Assembly (NCBI GenBank): GCA_947259315.1
Contig: CAMYLR010000020.1
Location: 1-52,801 of the forward strand
Direction of reading: 5' to 3'
Source of the DNA: an uncultured Gemmatimonadales bacterium
GTDB taxonomy: Bacteria; Gemmatimonadota; Gemmatimonadetes; JACCXV01; JAHWKZ01
DNA: 52,801 bases
In this document: positions 1 to 7,900 of the stretch, piece by piece
How positions within the stretch are numbered: the stretch's first letter is position 1
Layout: every line of letters begins with the position of its first letter
Made by a program: the position numbers and the translations under genes
The notes under the pieces: model-generated
The model's database searches: none
Told to the model about the DNA's origin: nothing
What the model saw: only the letters and a program-made list of their open reading frames with translations

Positions 1-1
1 G

Positions 2-979
2 GTGATCGCCTATGGTCGCGGTGGCGCGCTGGAGACCGTCACTGTCGACAAGATCGCCGCTTTCCGGTGGCGGTTGGAGCGGCTCCGTGATTTCATCGAC
101 AACGTCTACATCCCGGACGTAATCGCGGTCGCGAAAGCGTACCCCGATTACTTCGAGATCGGCCGTGGACCCCGCCGCTATCTCTCGTACGGCGGCTGGG
201 ATCAAGATTCAGAACCAGACGTCACCGTGCGCCAACGGTTTGTTCCGAACGGAAGACTCAACGGCAGGACGATGGCGTTCGAGCCGCTCGATCCGACCCA
301 GATCACGGAGCAGGTCAAGCACTCCTGGTACAAGAGCGACAGCGACCTCCCGCCCGGCGGGGGTCAGACCGAGCCCGACCCGAAAAAGCGCGGTGCCTAT
401 TCGTTCCTGAAGGCTCCGCGATACGGGGGCGATGTGTACGAGGTCGGGCCACTGGCGCGCATGCTCGTCGCGTACGCCCAAGATCACCCGGTCGCAAAGC
501 CGCTGGTTTCGAGCGCGCTCTCGGAGCTCGGCGCAGGGCCGTCGGCGCTCTCCTCGGTGTTGGGCCGTCATGCGGCGCGGGCACTCGAGTGCAAGATGGT
601 CGCCGATGCGATGGCCGACTGGGTCCTCGAGCTCAAGCCCGGGGAACCGGTCTGCGCTCACTTCGAGGTGCCAGACACAGGCAGCGGCATGGGCCTGGTC
701 GAAGCACCCCGAGGCTCGTTGGGCCACTGGATCGACATCGAAGACGGCGTGATCGCCAACTACCAAGCGGTCGTACCGTCGACGTGGAACTGTTCGCCGC
801 GCGACGATCGCGACCGGCCGGGCGCGTGTGAACAAGCGCTAATGCAGACCAGGGTTCGCGACGAACAAAACCCGTTCGAGCTGGTTCGGATCGTGCGCTC
901 GTTCGACCCGTGTTTGGCGTGCTCGATTCATATGCTCACGCCGAGAAACGAAGAGATCGGCCGTTTCAGGGTGGTGTGA
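2..979 (+). CDS. hybC: [NiFe] hydrogenase large subunit, C-terminal part (gene cut by window start)
   Basis: Carries the Ni-Fe active site of an uptake [NiFe] hydrogenase (H2 to 2 H+ plus 2 e-). The frame is open at the window start, so about the first 250 residues of a usual 550-600-residue subunit lie outside. The C-terminal L2 motif is intact: D302-P-C304-L-A-C307-S-I-H310, with two cysteines that ligate the metal centre. A 15-residue tail (311-325) follows His310 and should be cut off by the maturation protease encoded 5 bp downstream. The HybA/HybB-type partners downstream suggest a periplasm-facing group 1 enzyme donating to quinone; this is an inference from context. Frame and motif leave little doubt about the family; the exact subgroup is unknown. 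Confidence 0.96.
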   Translation: MIAYGRGGALETVTVDKIAAFRWRLERLRDFIDNVYIPDVIAVAKAYPDYFEIGRGPRRYLSYGGWDQDSEPDVTVRQRFVPNGRLNGRTMAFEPLDPTQITEQVKHSWYKSDSDLPPGGGQTEPDPKKRGAYSFLKAPRYGGDVYEVGPLARMLVAYAQDHPVAKPLVSSALSELGAGPSALSSVLGRHAARALECKMVADAMADWVLELKPGEPVCAHFEVPDTGSGMGLVEAPRGSLGHWIDIEDGVIANYQAVVPSTWNCSPRDDRDRPGACEQALMQTRVRDEQNPFELVRIVRSFDPCLACSIHMLTPRNEEIGRFRVV

Positions 980-983
980 ACGA

Positions 984-1514
984 GTGGATATGGATACCTC
1001 CACACCGAATCTGCTGCTCGGCGTCGGCAACGTCCTGCAAGGGGACGATGGAGTCGGCGTGTACGCTGTCGGGCGGTTGGCGGGTGTCGAGTTGCCCGGT
1101 GTCGAAGTGTACGAAGCGGGTACGACCGGGCCGGAGTTGGCGGCGGTGCTCGAGCGACGACAGAAGATCGTCGTGGTCGACGCGATCGATGCCGGGGCTG
1201 AGCCGGGAACGGTTCTCCGCTTGACCCCAGACGAGATCCGGCCATCGCTCGGCGCCACGCTGAGCCTTCACCAGCTGGGCTTTCTGCACGCGTTGGAAGA
1301 GACGCGCCTTATGGATGCCGCTCCCATCGATGTGACGATTCTCGCGATTCAAGTCGCCGACGTGGAAAGCGGGATCGGGTTGTCTGTTCCAGTCGAGGCT
1401 GCGATCGACAAGGTGCTCGAGCTGGCGCTCGAAGAGCTTGGATCACCCACGGACGTCCTTCAGCGCGTCCGAGCGTCCAAGAGCCGCGCTTCGGAGCGGT
1501 TTTGGTGCGCATAA
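984..1514 (+). CDS. hybD: [NiFe] hydrogenase maturation endopeptidase (HybD/HyaD family, M52)
   Basis: Nickel-dependent protease that removes the C-terminal tail of the large subunit after Ni insertion. 176 residues, usual for the family. It has the N-terminal G-V-G-N-V-L-Q-G-D-D-G motif, a V-V-D-A-I-D-A-G segment and a conserved histidine in S-L-H-Q-L-G, which fit the HybD fold and Ni-sensing residues. Start is GTG at 984, four bases after the large-subunit stop; an in-frame ATG at 990 is an alternative. The gene sits between the large and small subunit genes, an unusual place, since it normally ends the structural operon. The C-terminal 20-25 residues are rich in Arg and Ser and are less conserved in character. 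Confidence 0.93.
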   Translation: MDMDTSTPNLLLGVGNVLQGDDGVGVYAVGRLAGVELPGVEVYEAGTTGPELAAVLERRQKIVVVDAIDAGAEPGTVLRLTPDEIRPSLGATLSLHQLGFLHALEETRLMDAAPIDVTILAIQVADVESGIGLSVPVEAAIDKVLELALEELGSPTDVLQRVRASKSRASERFWCA

Positions 1515-1533
1515 ATCGAGAAAGGGGCACGTC

Positions 1534-2685
1534 ATGGTGCTGACCCGAAGAGACTTCCTAGGCGCTGGGGTAGGGGCCAGCGTCATAGGCTTCTCATTGT
1601 GGAACATACCCGGGCTCGTGTCGCTCGCTGATGGGGCCGAGCCCAAGAAGGTGGCAGAGATACCGCTGATCTGGGTTGCGACCGGGTCGTGCACTGGCTG
1701 CTCGGTATCGCTGCTCAACTCCGCCTCGCCGAACATTCAGGAGACCCTCCTCGGAGAGATCCTCCCGGGCAAGCATCTGTCGCTGGCGTTCCACACGACG
1801 GTGATGGCGAGTGCGGGTGAGCTGGCGCTGGAAACGCTCGAAAAGGTCACCACGGAATACCCAGGTCAGTACGTGCTGCTCGTCGACGGGGCCACGGCGA
1901 CAGCCGCCGATGGTCTCTACTGCATCGTCGGGGAGAACGACCGTGGCGAGCCCATTACCGGGTACGACCAGGTGCGGGACCTCTCGCGAAACGCGGCCGC
2001 GGTCCTGGCGGTTGGAGCGTGCGCTTCGTACGGCGGGATCCCCGCCGCGGCGCCGAATCCAACCGGCGCGATCAGCATCCAAGAGTTGCTCGAGCGCGAG
2101 GCGATCGAGACACCGGTCGTCAACATCCCGGGGTGCCCCCCTCACCCCGATTGGATCGTCGGACCGGTAGCTACGATCCTGCTCGGTGGAGTTGAGGCAT
2201 TGCGCCTCGACGAGCACGGCCGCCCGGCACCCTTCTTTACCCCACTGATCCACGACAATTGTCCCTATCGGGGGCACTACGATCGCGGTGAATTCGCCGA
2301 GCACTTTGGTGACCACGGTTGCCTCCTCAAGCTGGGATGCAAAGGGCCCGTCACGTACGGTGACTGCCCGATTCGGAAGTGGAACAACGGGGTCAACTGG
2401 TGCATCCAAGCCGGTCATCCCTGTATCGGATGTGTCGAGCCGGACTTCCCCTACGAAGCGTCGCTGTTTGAAGTCATCAAGCCGACTCAGCTGACACCGC
2501 CGGATTGGTTCCCATGGGCGGACGACGAGGGCGAGGCGAAAGCGATCTCGCCTGGAGCTGCCGCAGTCGTCGGTGGTGCGGTAGGTGCCGCCGCAGTCGG
2601 GGTGGGCATGGGGGCCGCCAAGCTGGCCCGCAAGGACACGCCTCCGAGGCCCGAGTCCCCGGACGAGGGAGGTGAACCGCTGTGA
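1534..2685 (+). CDS. hybO: [NiFe] hydrogenase small subunit, Tat-exported, membrane-anchored
   Basis: Electron-transfer subunit with three Fe-S clusters. The ATG at 1534 is preferred because it follows an AGAAAGG ribosome site and begins directly with a Tat signal (T-R-R-D-F-L-G, then a hydrophobic stretch); the open frame runs further upstream into hybD. Proximal cluster ligands are seen in C-T-G-C-S, G-A-C-A-S-Y-G-G and P-G-C-P-P-H-P. The C-terminal cluster region holds D-N-C-P-Y-R, G-C-L-L-K-L-G-C-K-G, D-C-P-I-R, W-C-I-Q and H-P-C-I-G-C. A Gly/Ala-rich hydrophobic segment about 335-360 followed by a charged tail looks like the C-terminal membrane anchor. 383 residues, normal for group 1. 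It overlaps the next gene by 4 bp (GTGA). Confidence 0.95.
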   Translation: MVLTRRDFLGAGVGASVIGFSLWNIPGLVSLADGAEPKKVAEIPLIWVATGSCTGCSVSLLNSASPNIQETLLGEILPGKHLSLAFHTTVMASAGELALETLEKVTTEYPGQYVLLVDGATATAADGLYCIVGENDRGEPITGYDQVRDLSRNAAAVLAVGACASYGGIPAAAPNPTGAISIQELLEREAIETPVVNIPGCPPHPDWIVGPVATILLGGVEALRLDEHGRPAPFFTPLIHDNCPYRGHYDRGEFAEHFGDHGCLLKLGCKGPVTYGDCPIRKWNNGVNWCIQAGHPCIGCVEPDFPYEASLFEVIKPTQLTPPDWFPWADDEGEAKAISPGAAAVVGGAVGAAAVGVGMGAAKLARKDTPPRPESPDEGGEPL

Positions 2686-3587
2686 TTCTTCAACGACGCG
2701 AGTTTCTGAAGCTGGGTGCGGCGACCGCGGGCTCGGTTTCCGCGGTTACCCTGAGCCCGACCGAGGCCCGACCGGCGGTAAACACCGAAGGGTGCAAGGC
2801 GATGCTATACGACGCAACGAAGTGCATCGGTTGCCGGGCCTGCCAGACCGCTTGTCGCCTCGGGTTCGATATGGAACCCTCGATCAATGGGGACGGTCTG
2901 TACGACGAGCCCAGCGATCTCTCCACGACTTGTCCTACGGTCATCCGTCAGTATCAGGATGAGCAGGGCGAGGAGTGGAGCTTCGTCAAACGTCAGTGTA
3001 TGCACTGTCTCGATCCGGCCTGCGCGTCGGCGTGTTTAGTCAACGCGCTCGAGAGGGACGACTGCGGGGCGGTTACATACGACGTAGACAAGTGCATCGG
3101 GTGCCGGTACTGCATGATCGCCTGCCCGTTCGAGGTGCCGACCTTCGAATACGAAAAGGCGATTCCGTCGATCGTGAAGTGCCCGTTCTGTTTCGACCTC
3201 GTGAGTCAGGGGAAGGCGCCACGCTGTGTCGAGGCGTGCCCGACGGGCGCGATCACGTTTGGCGATCGGGATGAGCTGCTCGAGGACGCGCGGTCCCGGA
3301 TCTACAGCGAGCCCAACCGCTACGTCCATCACGTCTACGGCGAGCACGAGGCGGGAGGGACAGCGGCGCTTTATTTGGCCGGCGTGTCTTTCGACAAGCT
3401 GGGGTTCCCGAAAGGGCTGACGAACAAGTCGATCCCCGACCTCACCAAGGGATTCCTGAACTCGGTGCCGCTGGTGATCATCCTGTGGGCAGCCTTTGGT
3501 ACCGGTCTGCATTGGTTTGTCCAACGCCGCGACGAGCTCACCGAGCGTGAAGTCGTTCCGGCCGAGAGAGAGGAGGGCGGACCGTGA
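2682..3587 (+). CDS. hybA: HybA-type 4x[4Fe-4S] ferredoxin subunit with Tat signal and C-terminal anchor
   Basis: Passes electrons from the hydrogenase small subunit to the membrane quinone-reactive subunit. GTG start overlapping the previous stop (GTGA). Tat motif Q-R-R-E-F-L-K at residues 4-10. Four cysteine clusters are visible: C-I-G-C-R-A-C-Q-T-A-C, C-M-H-C-L-D-P-A-C-A-S-A-C, C-I-G-C-R-Y-C-M-I-A-C, and a final C-P-F-C...C-V-E-A-C, the order usual in HybA/NrfC/DmsB-type proteins. A hydrophobic helix near residues 256-280 (V-P-L-V-I-I-L-W-A-A) anchors the protein, as in HybA. 301 residues, close to the family norm. Translational coupling on both sides argues for a stoichiometric complex. 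Confidence 0.94.
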   Translation: MILQRREFLKLGAATAGSVSAVTLSPTEARPAVNTEGCKAMLYDATKCIGCRACQTACRLGFDMEPSINGDGLYDEPSDLSTTCPTVIRQYQDEQGEEWSFVKRQCMHCLDPACASACLVNALERDDCGAVTYDVDKCIGCRYCMIACPFEVPTFEYEKAIPSIVKCPFCFDLVSQGKAPRCVEACPTGAITFGDRDELLEDARSRIYSEPNRYVHHVYGEHEAGGTAALYLAGVSFDKLGFPKGLTNKSIPDLTKGFLNSVPLVIILWAAFGTGLHWFVQRRDELTEREVVPAEREEGGP

Positions 3588-4759
3588 ACCGGCTAGCGCT
3601 ACCGAGTCCGCTCTTCAAGCGAGAGTGGCTAACACCGTTCAACGTGATCACCGCCGCGATCCTCGCGGTCGGTTTTATCATCGTCGTGATGCGATTCACG
3701 ATGGGCCTGGGGACGGTGACAAACCTCTCGAACCCGTACCCGTGGGGTTTGTGGATCGGGTTTGATGTCCTGTGTGGAGTGGCGCTCGCGGCGGGCGGGT
3801 ACATCCTCGCCTCGACGGTTTATCTCTTTGGGCTCAAGCAGTATCGCCCATTGTTGCGCCCGGCCATTCTAACTGGGTTCCTCGGTTACTTCTTCGTCGT
3901 CGTGGCCCTGCTTGTAGACCTGGGGCGCCCGTGGCGATTGCCGTACCCCGTTTTCTACTCGTACGGGGTGAGCTCCGTCATGTTCCTGGTGGCGTGGCAC
4001 GTATTCCTGTACCTGACGGTTCAGTTCATCGAGTTCAGTCCAGCGGTCTTCGAGTGGTTGAACTGGAAGAAACTGCGGGCGTGGGTCGCAAAGCTGACGG
4101 TGGCCGCTACGATCGCTGGATTGATCCTGTCGACGTTGCACCAATCCGCTCTCGGCGCGCTGTTTCTGCTCGCCCCAACCAAGCTTCATCCGTTGTGGTA
4201 CACGCCACTGCTGCCGGTTTTCTTTTTTGTTTCGAGCATCATCGCCGGACTCACGATGGTGGTCTTCGAGGCCTCCGTTTCGCACCGAGTCTTCAAGGAC
4301 CAGCTCGAACCACACCACGCTACGCAGATCAATGACCTCATTCTCGGGCTCGGGAAGGCTGCGTCGATCGTCTTGTTCGCCTACTTCTGGCTGAAGTGGG
4401 TCGGCGTGGCTCGTGGACACAACTGGGACTTGCTGGCGACCCCGATGGGTCTGTGGTTCTTGGTGGAGGTCTTCGGCTTCGTGCTGGTGCCGTGCTTCCT
4501 CTTGGCGTGGGGTTCGCGAACGCGGAATGCAGGGTTGGTGCGCGCCACCGCGCTCGTCACGGTAGTCGGAATCATCGTGAATCGGCTCAACGTCTCGGTG
4601 ATCGCGTTCCGCTGGAATTACGAGCAGCCCTACTGGCCGCACTGGATGGAGCTCGTTGTCACAGCCTCGATCGTGACGGTCGGCATCCTGACGTTTCGGT
4701 GGATCGTGAAGCGGATGCCGGTCCTGCGGCCACACCCGGACTTCGAGGGCCTGTACTAG
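3584..4759 (+). CDS. hybB: HybB/NrfD-type integral membrane subunit of hydrogenase
   Basis: Polytopic membrane protein (391 residues) that lacks haem and hands electrons to the quinone pool. About nine to ten hydrophobic helices can be traced, including N-V-I-T-A-A-I-L-A-V-G-F near the start and G-F-L-G-Y-F-F-V-V-V-A. A conserved-type loop W-G-L-W-I-G-F-D-V-L-C-G-V-A-L-A-A-G is typical of the HybB branch of the NrfD family. GTG start overlapping hybA by 4 bp. Its presence makes this a quinone-linked uptake hydrogenase rather than one coupled through a cytochrome b subunit. Confidence 0.93.
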   Translation: MNRLALPSPLFKREWLTPFNVITAAILAVGFIIVVMRFTMGLGTVTNLSNPYPWGLWIGFDVLCGVALAAGGYILASTVYLFGLKQYRPLLRPAILTGFLGYFFVVVALLVDLGRPWRLPYPVFYSYGVSSVMFLVAWHVFLYLTVQFIEFSPAVFEWLNWKKLRAWVAKLTVAATIAGLILSTLHQSALGALFLLAPTKLHPLWYTPLLPVFFFVSSIIAGLTMVVFEASVSHRVFKDQLEPHHATQINDLILGLGKAASIVLFAYFWLKWVGVARGHNWDLLATPMGLWFLVEVFGFVLVPCFLLAWGSRTRNAGLVRATALVTVVGIIVNRLNVSVIAFRWNYEQPYWPHWMELVVTASIVTVGILTFRWIVKRMPVLRPHPDFEGLY

Positions 4760-4768
4760 GAGGCGGAG

Positions 4769-4885
4769 ATGCTACCATTCCTGGCCCAAGCCGTGAGCGA
4801 TTCGAGCAAGGGGATCGAGTACGTCATCGCGATCGTCGCCCTGGTCTCGTTTCTGTTCTTCTTGCGGTTTCTGCAGGGCTCCTAG
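4769..4885 (+). CDS. 38-residue single-helix membrane peptide at the end of the hydrogenase operon
   Basis: Short open frame starting ATG at 4769, preceded by an excellent Shine-Dalgarno sequence (AGGAGGCGGAG) that overlaps the hybB stop by one base, and ending TAG at 4883-4885. The product has a polar N-terminal half and one hydrophobic helix (I-A-I-V-A-L-V-S-F-L-F-F-L) followed by R-F-L-Q-G-S. Strong ribosome site, tight spacing and the membrane helix support a real gene despite its size. A role as a small accessory subunit stabilising the HybB-type membrane part is inference only. I recognise no family. Confidence 0.68.
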   Translation: MLPFLAQAVSDSSKGIEYVIAIVALVSFLFFLRFLQGS

Positions 4886-4906
4886 GGAGTCAGCCTACCT
4901 GTAGTA

Positions 4907-4941
4907 CGATCGCCGCCTGCTGTCGGCGCGCGCGGCGATCG
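4907..4941. repeat. Perfect 10-bp inverted repeat between hydrogenase operon and lhr
   Basis: CGATCGCCGC at 4907-4916 pairs perfectly with GCGGCGATCG at 4932-4941 across a 15-base loop. It lies 21 bases after the stop of the small membrane peptide and 16 bases before the lhr start. It may end hydrogenase transcription, though there is no T-tract, or act as an operator or 5' structure for lhr. Confidence 0.5.
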
Positions 4942-4957
4942 AGTAGAATCCGGGGCC

Positions 4958-7900
4958 ATGGCCCTGGACGCTTTCCATCCTGCTGTTCGCACGTGGTTCG
5001 AGCACCGATTCCCTAACGGACCGTCCATTCCGCAGCAACAGGGTTGGCCGGCGATTCGGTCCGGGCGCCACACGTTGATCGCCGCACCGACCGGCTCGGG
5101 CAAGACGCTAGCGGCGTTCCTGTCGGCGATCGACGAGCTCGTCCGGTTGGGGCTCGATCCGTCGGTTGGCGGGCCCGGGGCACTCCCGAACGAAACCCGC
5201 GTCGTCTACGTCTCGCCGCTCAAGGCGCTCAGCAACGATATCGAGAAGAACTTGGCCGAACCGCTGGCCGGCATACGGGCCGAACTCGAGCGGATGGGCC
5301 TCCCCGACGTCGACATACAAACCGCCGTGCGGACCGGTGACACGCCAGCATCGGAACGACAAGCGCACCTCAAGAACCCGCCGCATCTGTTCGTCACCAC
5401 ACCGGAGTCGCTTTTCATCCTGCTGACCACGTACCGCGGCCGCCAGATGCTCCAGACCGTGCGCACGGTGATCGTCGACGAGATCCACGCCGTCGCCAAC
5501 GACAAGCGTGGCTCGCACCTAGCTCTGACGCTCGAGCGGTTGGAGTCGCTGGTGACTCACGGCTCGGTCGGCGACGTGTATCAACAGAACGGCAAGCGTC
5601 ACTACATCGAGAAAGACGATCTGGTCGCCCAACCGGCAGGCCGACCGCCGGTTCGGATCGGCCTCTCGGCGACCCAGCGACCGATCGAAGACGTGGCACG
5701 GTTCCTCGTCGGGGCGCGGCGCACTTCACCGCTCGACTGCCAGATCATTGATATCGGCCACGTGCGCGAGATGGACCTCCAGATCGAGGTCCCCGACTCA
5801 CCGGTCGAGGCGCTGCCGTCGAACGAGATGTGGACCGAGGTCTACGATCGGCTGGCCGCGCTGATCGAGCAAAACCGGACGACGCTGGTGTTCGTCAACA
5901 CCCGGCGGCTCGCCGAACGCGTCGTCCATCACTTGTCCGAACGGATCGGCGAAGAGTGGATCACGTCGCACCATGGAAGCCTATCAAAAGAGCGCCGGCT
6001 AGACGCCGAGCAACGGCTCAAGGCGGGGCAGCTCAAAGCATTGGTCGCGACCGCTTCGCTCGAGCTCGGGATCGACATCGGGACGATCGATCTGGTGTGT
6101 CAGATCGGATCACCACATACGATCGCGGCGCTCGTCCAGCGAGTCGGTCGGTCCGGTCGCAAGATGGGATCCGTCGCCCACGGCAGATTGTTCGCCCTGT
6201 CGCGCGACGAGCTGGTCGAGTGCGCGGCGCTGGTTCGATCGGTAAACGAAGAGCTGCTCGACCGATTGATCATCCCCGAATTACCGTTGGACATCCTGGC
6301 CCAACAGATCGTCGCCGCATCGGCTTCTCGTGACTGGAGCGTAGACGAGCTGTTCGAGCTCATACGCGGTGCCTACCCGTTCCGCAACCTGTCACGCGAG
6401 ACGTTCGACACGATCGTGCTCATGCTGGCCGAAGGGTACGCCGTCCAGCGCGGGCCGCGAGCCGCTTACATCCACTACGACGAGATCAACGGCCGGATCC
6501 GCGGTCGACGCGGAGCGCGGCTGGCGGCGGTGACGTCGGGCGGAGCGATCCCCGACAACTCCGACTATCAGGTGATCCTCGATCCCGAGGGTGTGATGGT
6601 CGGGTCGATCAACGAGGACTTCGCGATCGAGTCGCTACCCGGCGACATCTTCCAACTCGGCAACGCGTCGTGGGAGATTCTCAAGATCGAGACCGGGCGC
6701 GTGCGGGTCGCCGATGCCAAGGGCCAACCGCCGACGATCCCGTTCTGGCTGGGCGAGGCGCCGGCGCGTACCGATGAGCTGTCGTGCGAGGTCAGCCGGC
6801 TGCGCACCGATGTCGAGGTGCGGCTCGCGGAGGGTCCCGGGGTTGCCGCCCGCTGGCTTACCGAGGACGTCAAGATCCCGCCCGCGGCGGCGCGCCAGAT
6901 CGAGGAGTACCTGGCCGCCACCGTGAACGTGCTGACCGTCATCCCCAGCCGCGAGACGCTGGTGCTGGAGCGCTTCTTCGACGAGGCCGGCGGCATGCAG
7001 CTGGTGATCCACTCACCGTTTGGCGGGCGCATCAACCGCGCTTGGGGGCTGGCGCTTCGAAAGCGGTTTTGTCGCGGCTTCGATTTCGAGCTGCAAGCCG
7101 CGGCGACCGAGGACTCGATCGTTCTGTCGCTCGGCCCGACCCACTCGTTCCCGCTCGACGACGTGTTTGGCTACCTGGAAACCACCACGGCGCGTGAGCT
7201 ATTGATCCAGGCGTTGCTGGCGGCGCCGATGTTCCAAACCCGTTGGCGTTGGAACGCATGTCGATCACTCGCCGTGTTGCGGATGCAGGGCGGAAAGAAG
7301 GTCCCGGCGCAACTGCTCCGCATGCGGGCCGAGGACATGCTGGTGGCCGCCTTCCCCCAGGCGGCAGCGTGCCTAGAGAACGTGGTCGGCGACATCGAGG
7401 TGCCGGACCACCCGATCGTCCAACAGACGGTCGAAGATTGCTTGATCGAGGCGATGGACATCGACGGGTTGGAAGCACTGCTCGGGCAGATCGAAAGCGG
7501 AGAACTCAAGCTGATCGCGCGTGATGTGCCCGAGCCGAGCCCGATGGCGCACGAGATCCTGAACGCTCGCCCGTACGCGTTCCTCGACGAGGCACCCGCC
7601 GAGGAGCGGCGGACGCTGGCCGTCTCGACCCGCCGCAGCCTCGACTTCCGGACCGCCGACGAGCTCGGCACGCTCGACCGGGAAGCGATCGATCGGGTGC
7701 GCCAGGAGGCGTGGCCCGAGCCCGAGAACGGGGACGAGGTCCACGACGTCTTGGCGTGGCTCGGGCTCATCACCGACTCCGAGGCCGAGCCGTGGTCGGC
7801 GCTGCTCGATCAACTCGAGGCCGATCGACGCGCCACCCGAATCGTCGCGTCGCGTAGTGAGCGCACGTTTTGGGTCGCCGCCGAACGGCTCCCCGAAGCG

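Noticed and set aside
1594-2418. Long antisense open frame over the hydrogenase small subunit
   Set aside because: Random composition and no start context; the sense frame carries all Fe-S cysteines.
3869-4735. 288-residue minus-strand frame opposite hybB
   Set aside because: His/Gln/Arg/Asp-rich reverse complement of membrane helices; shadow.
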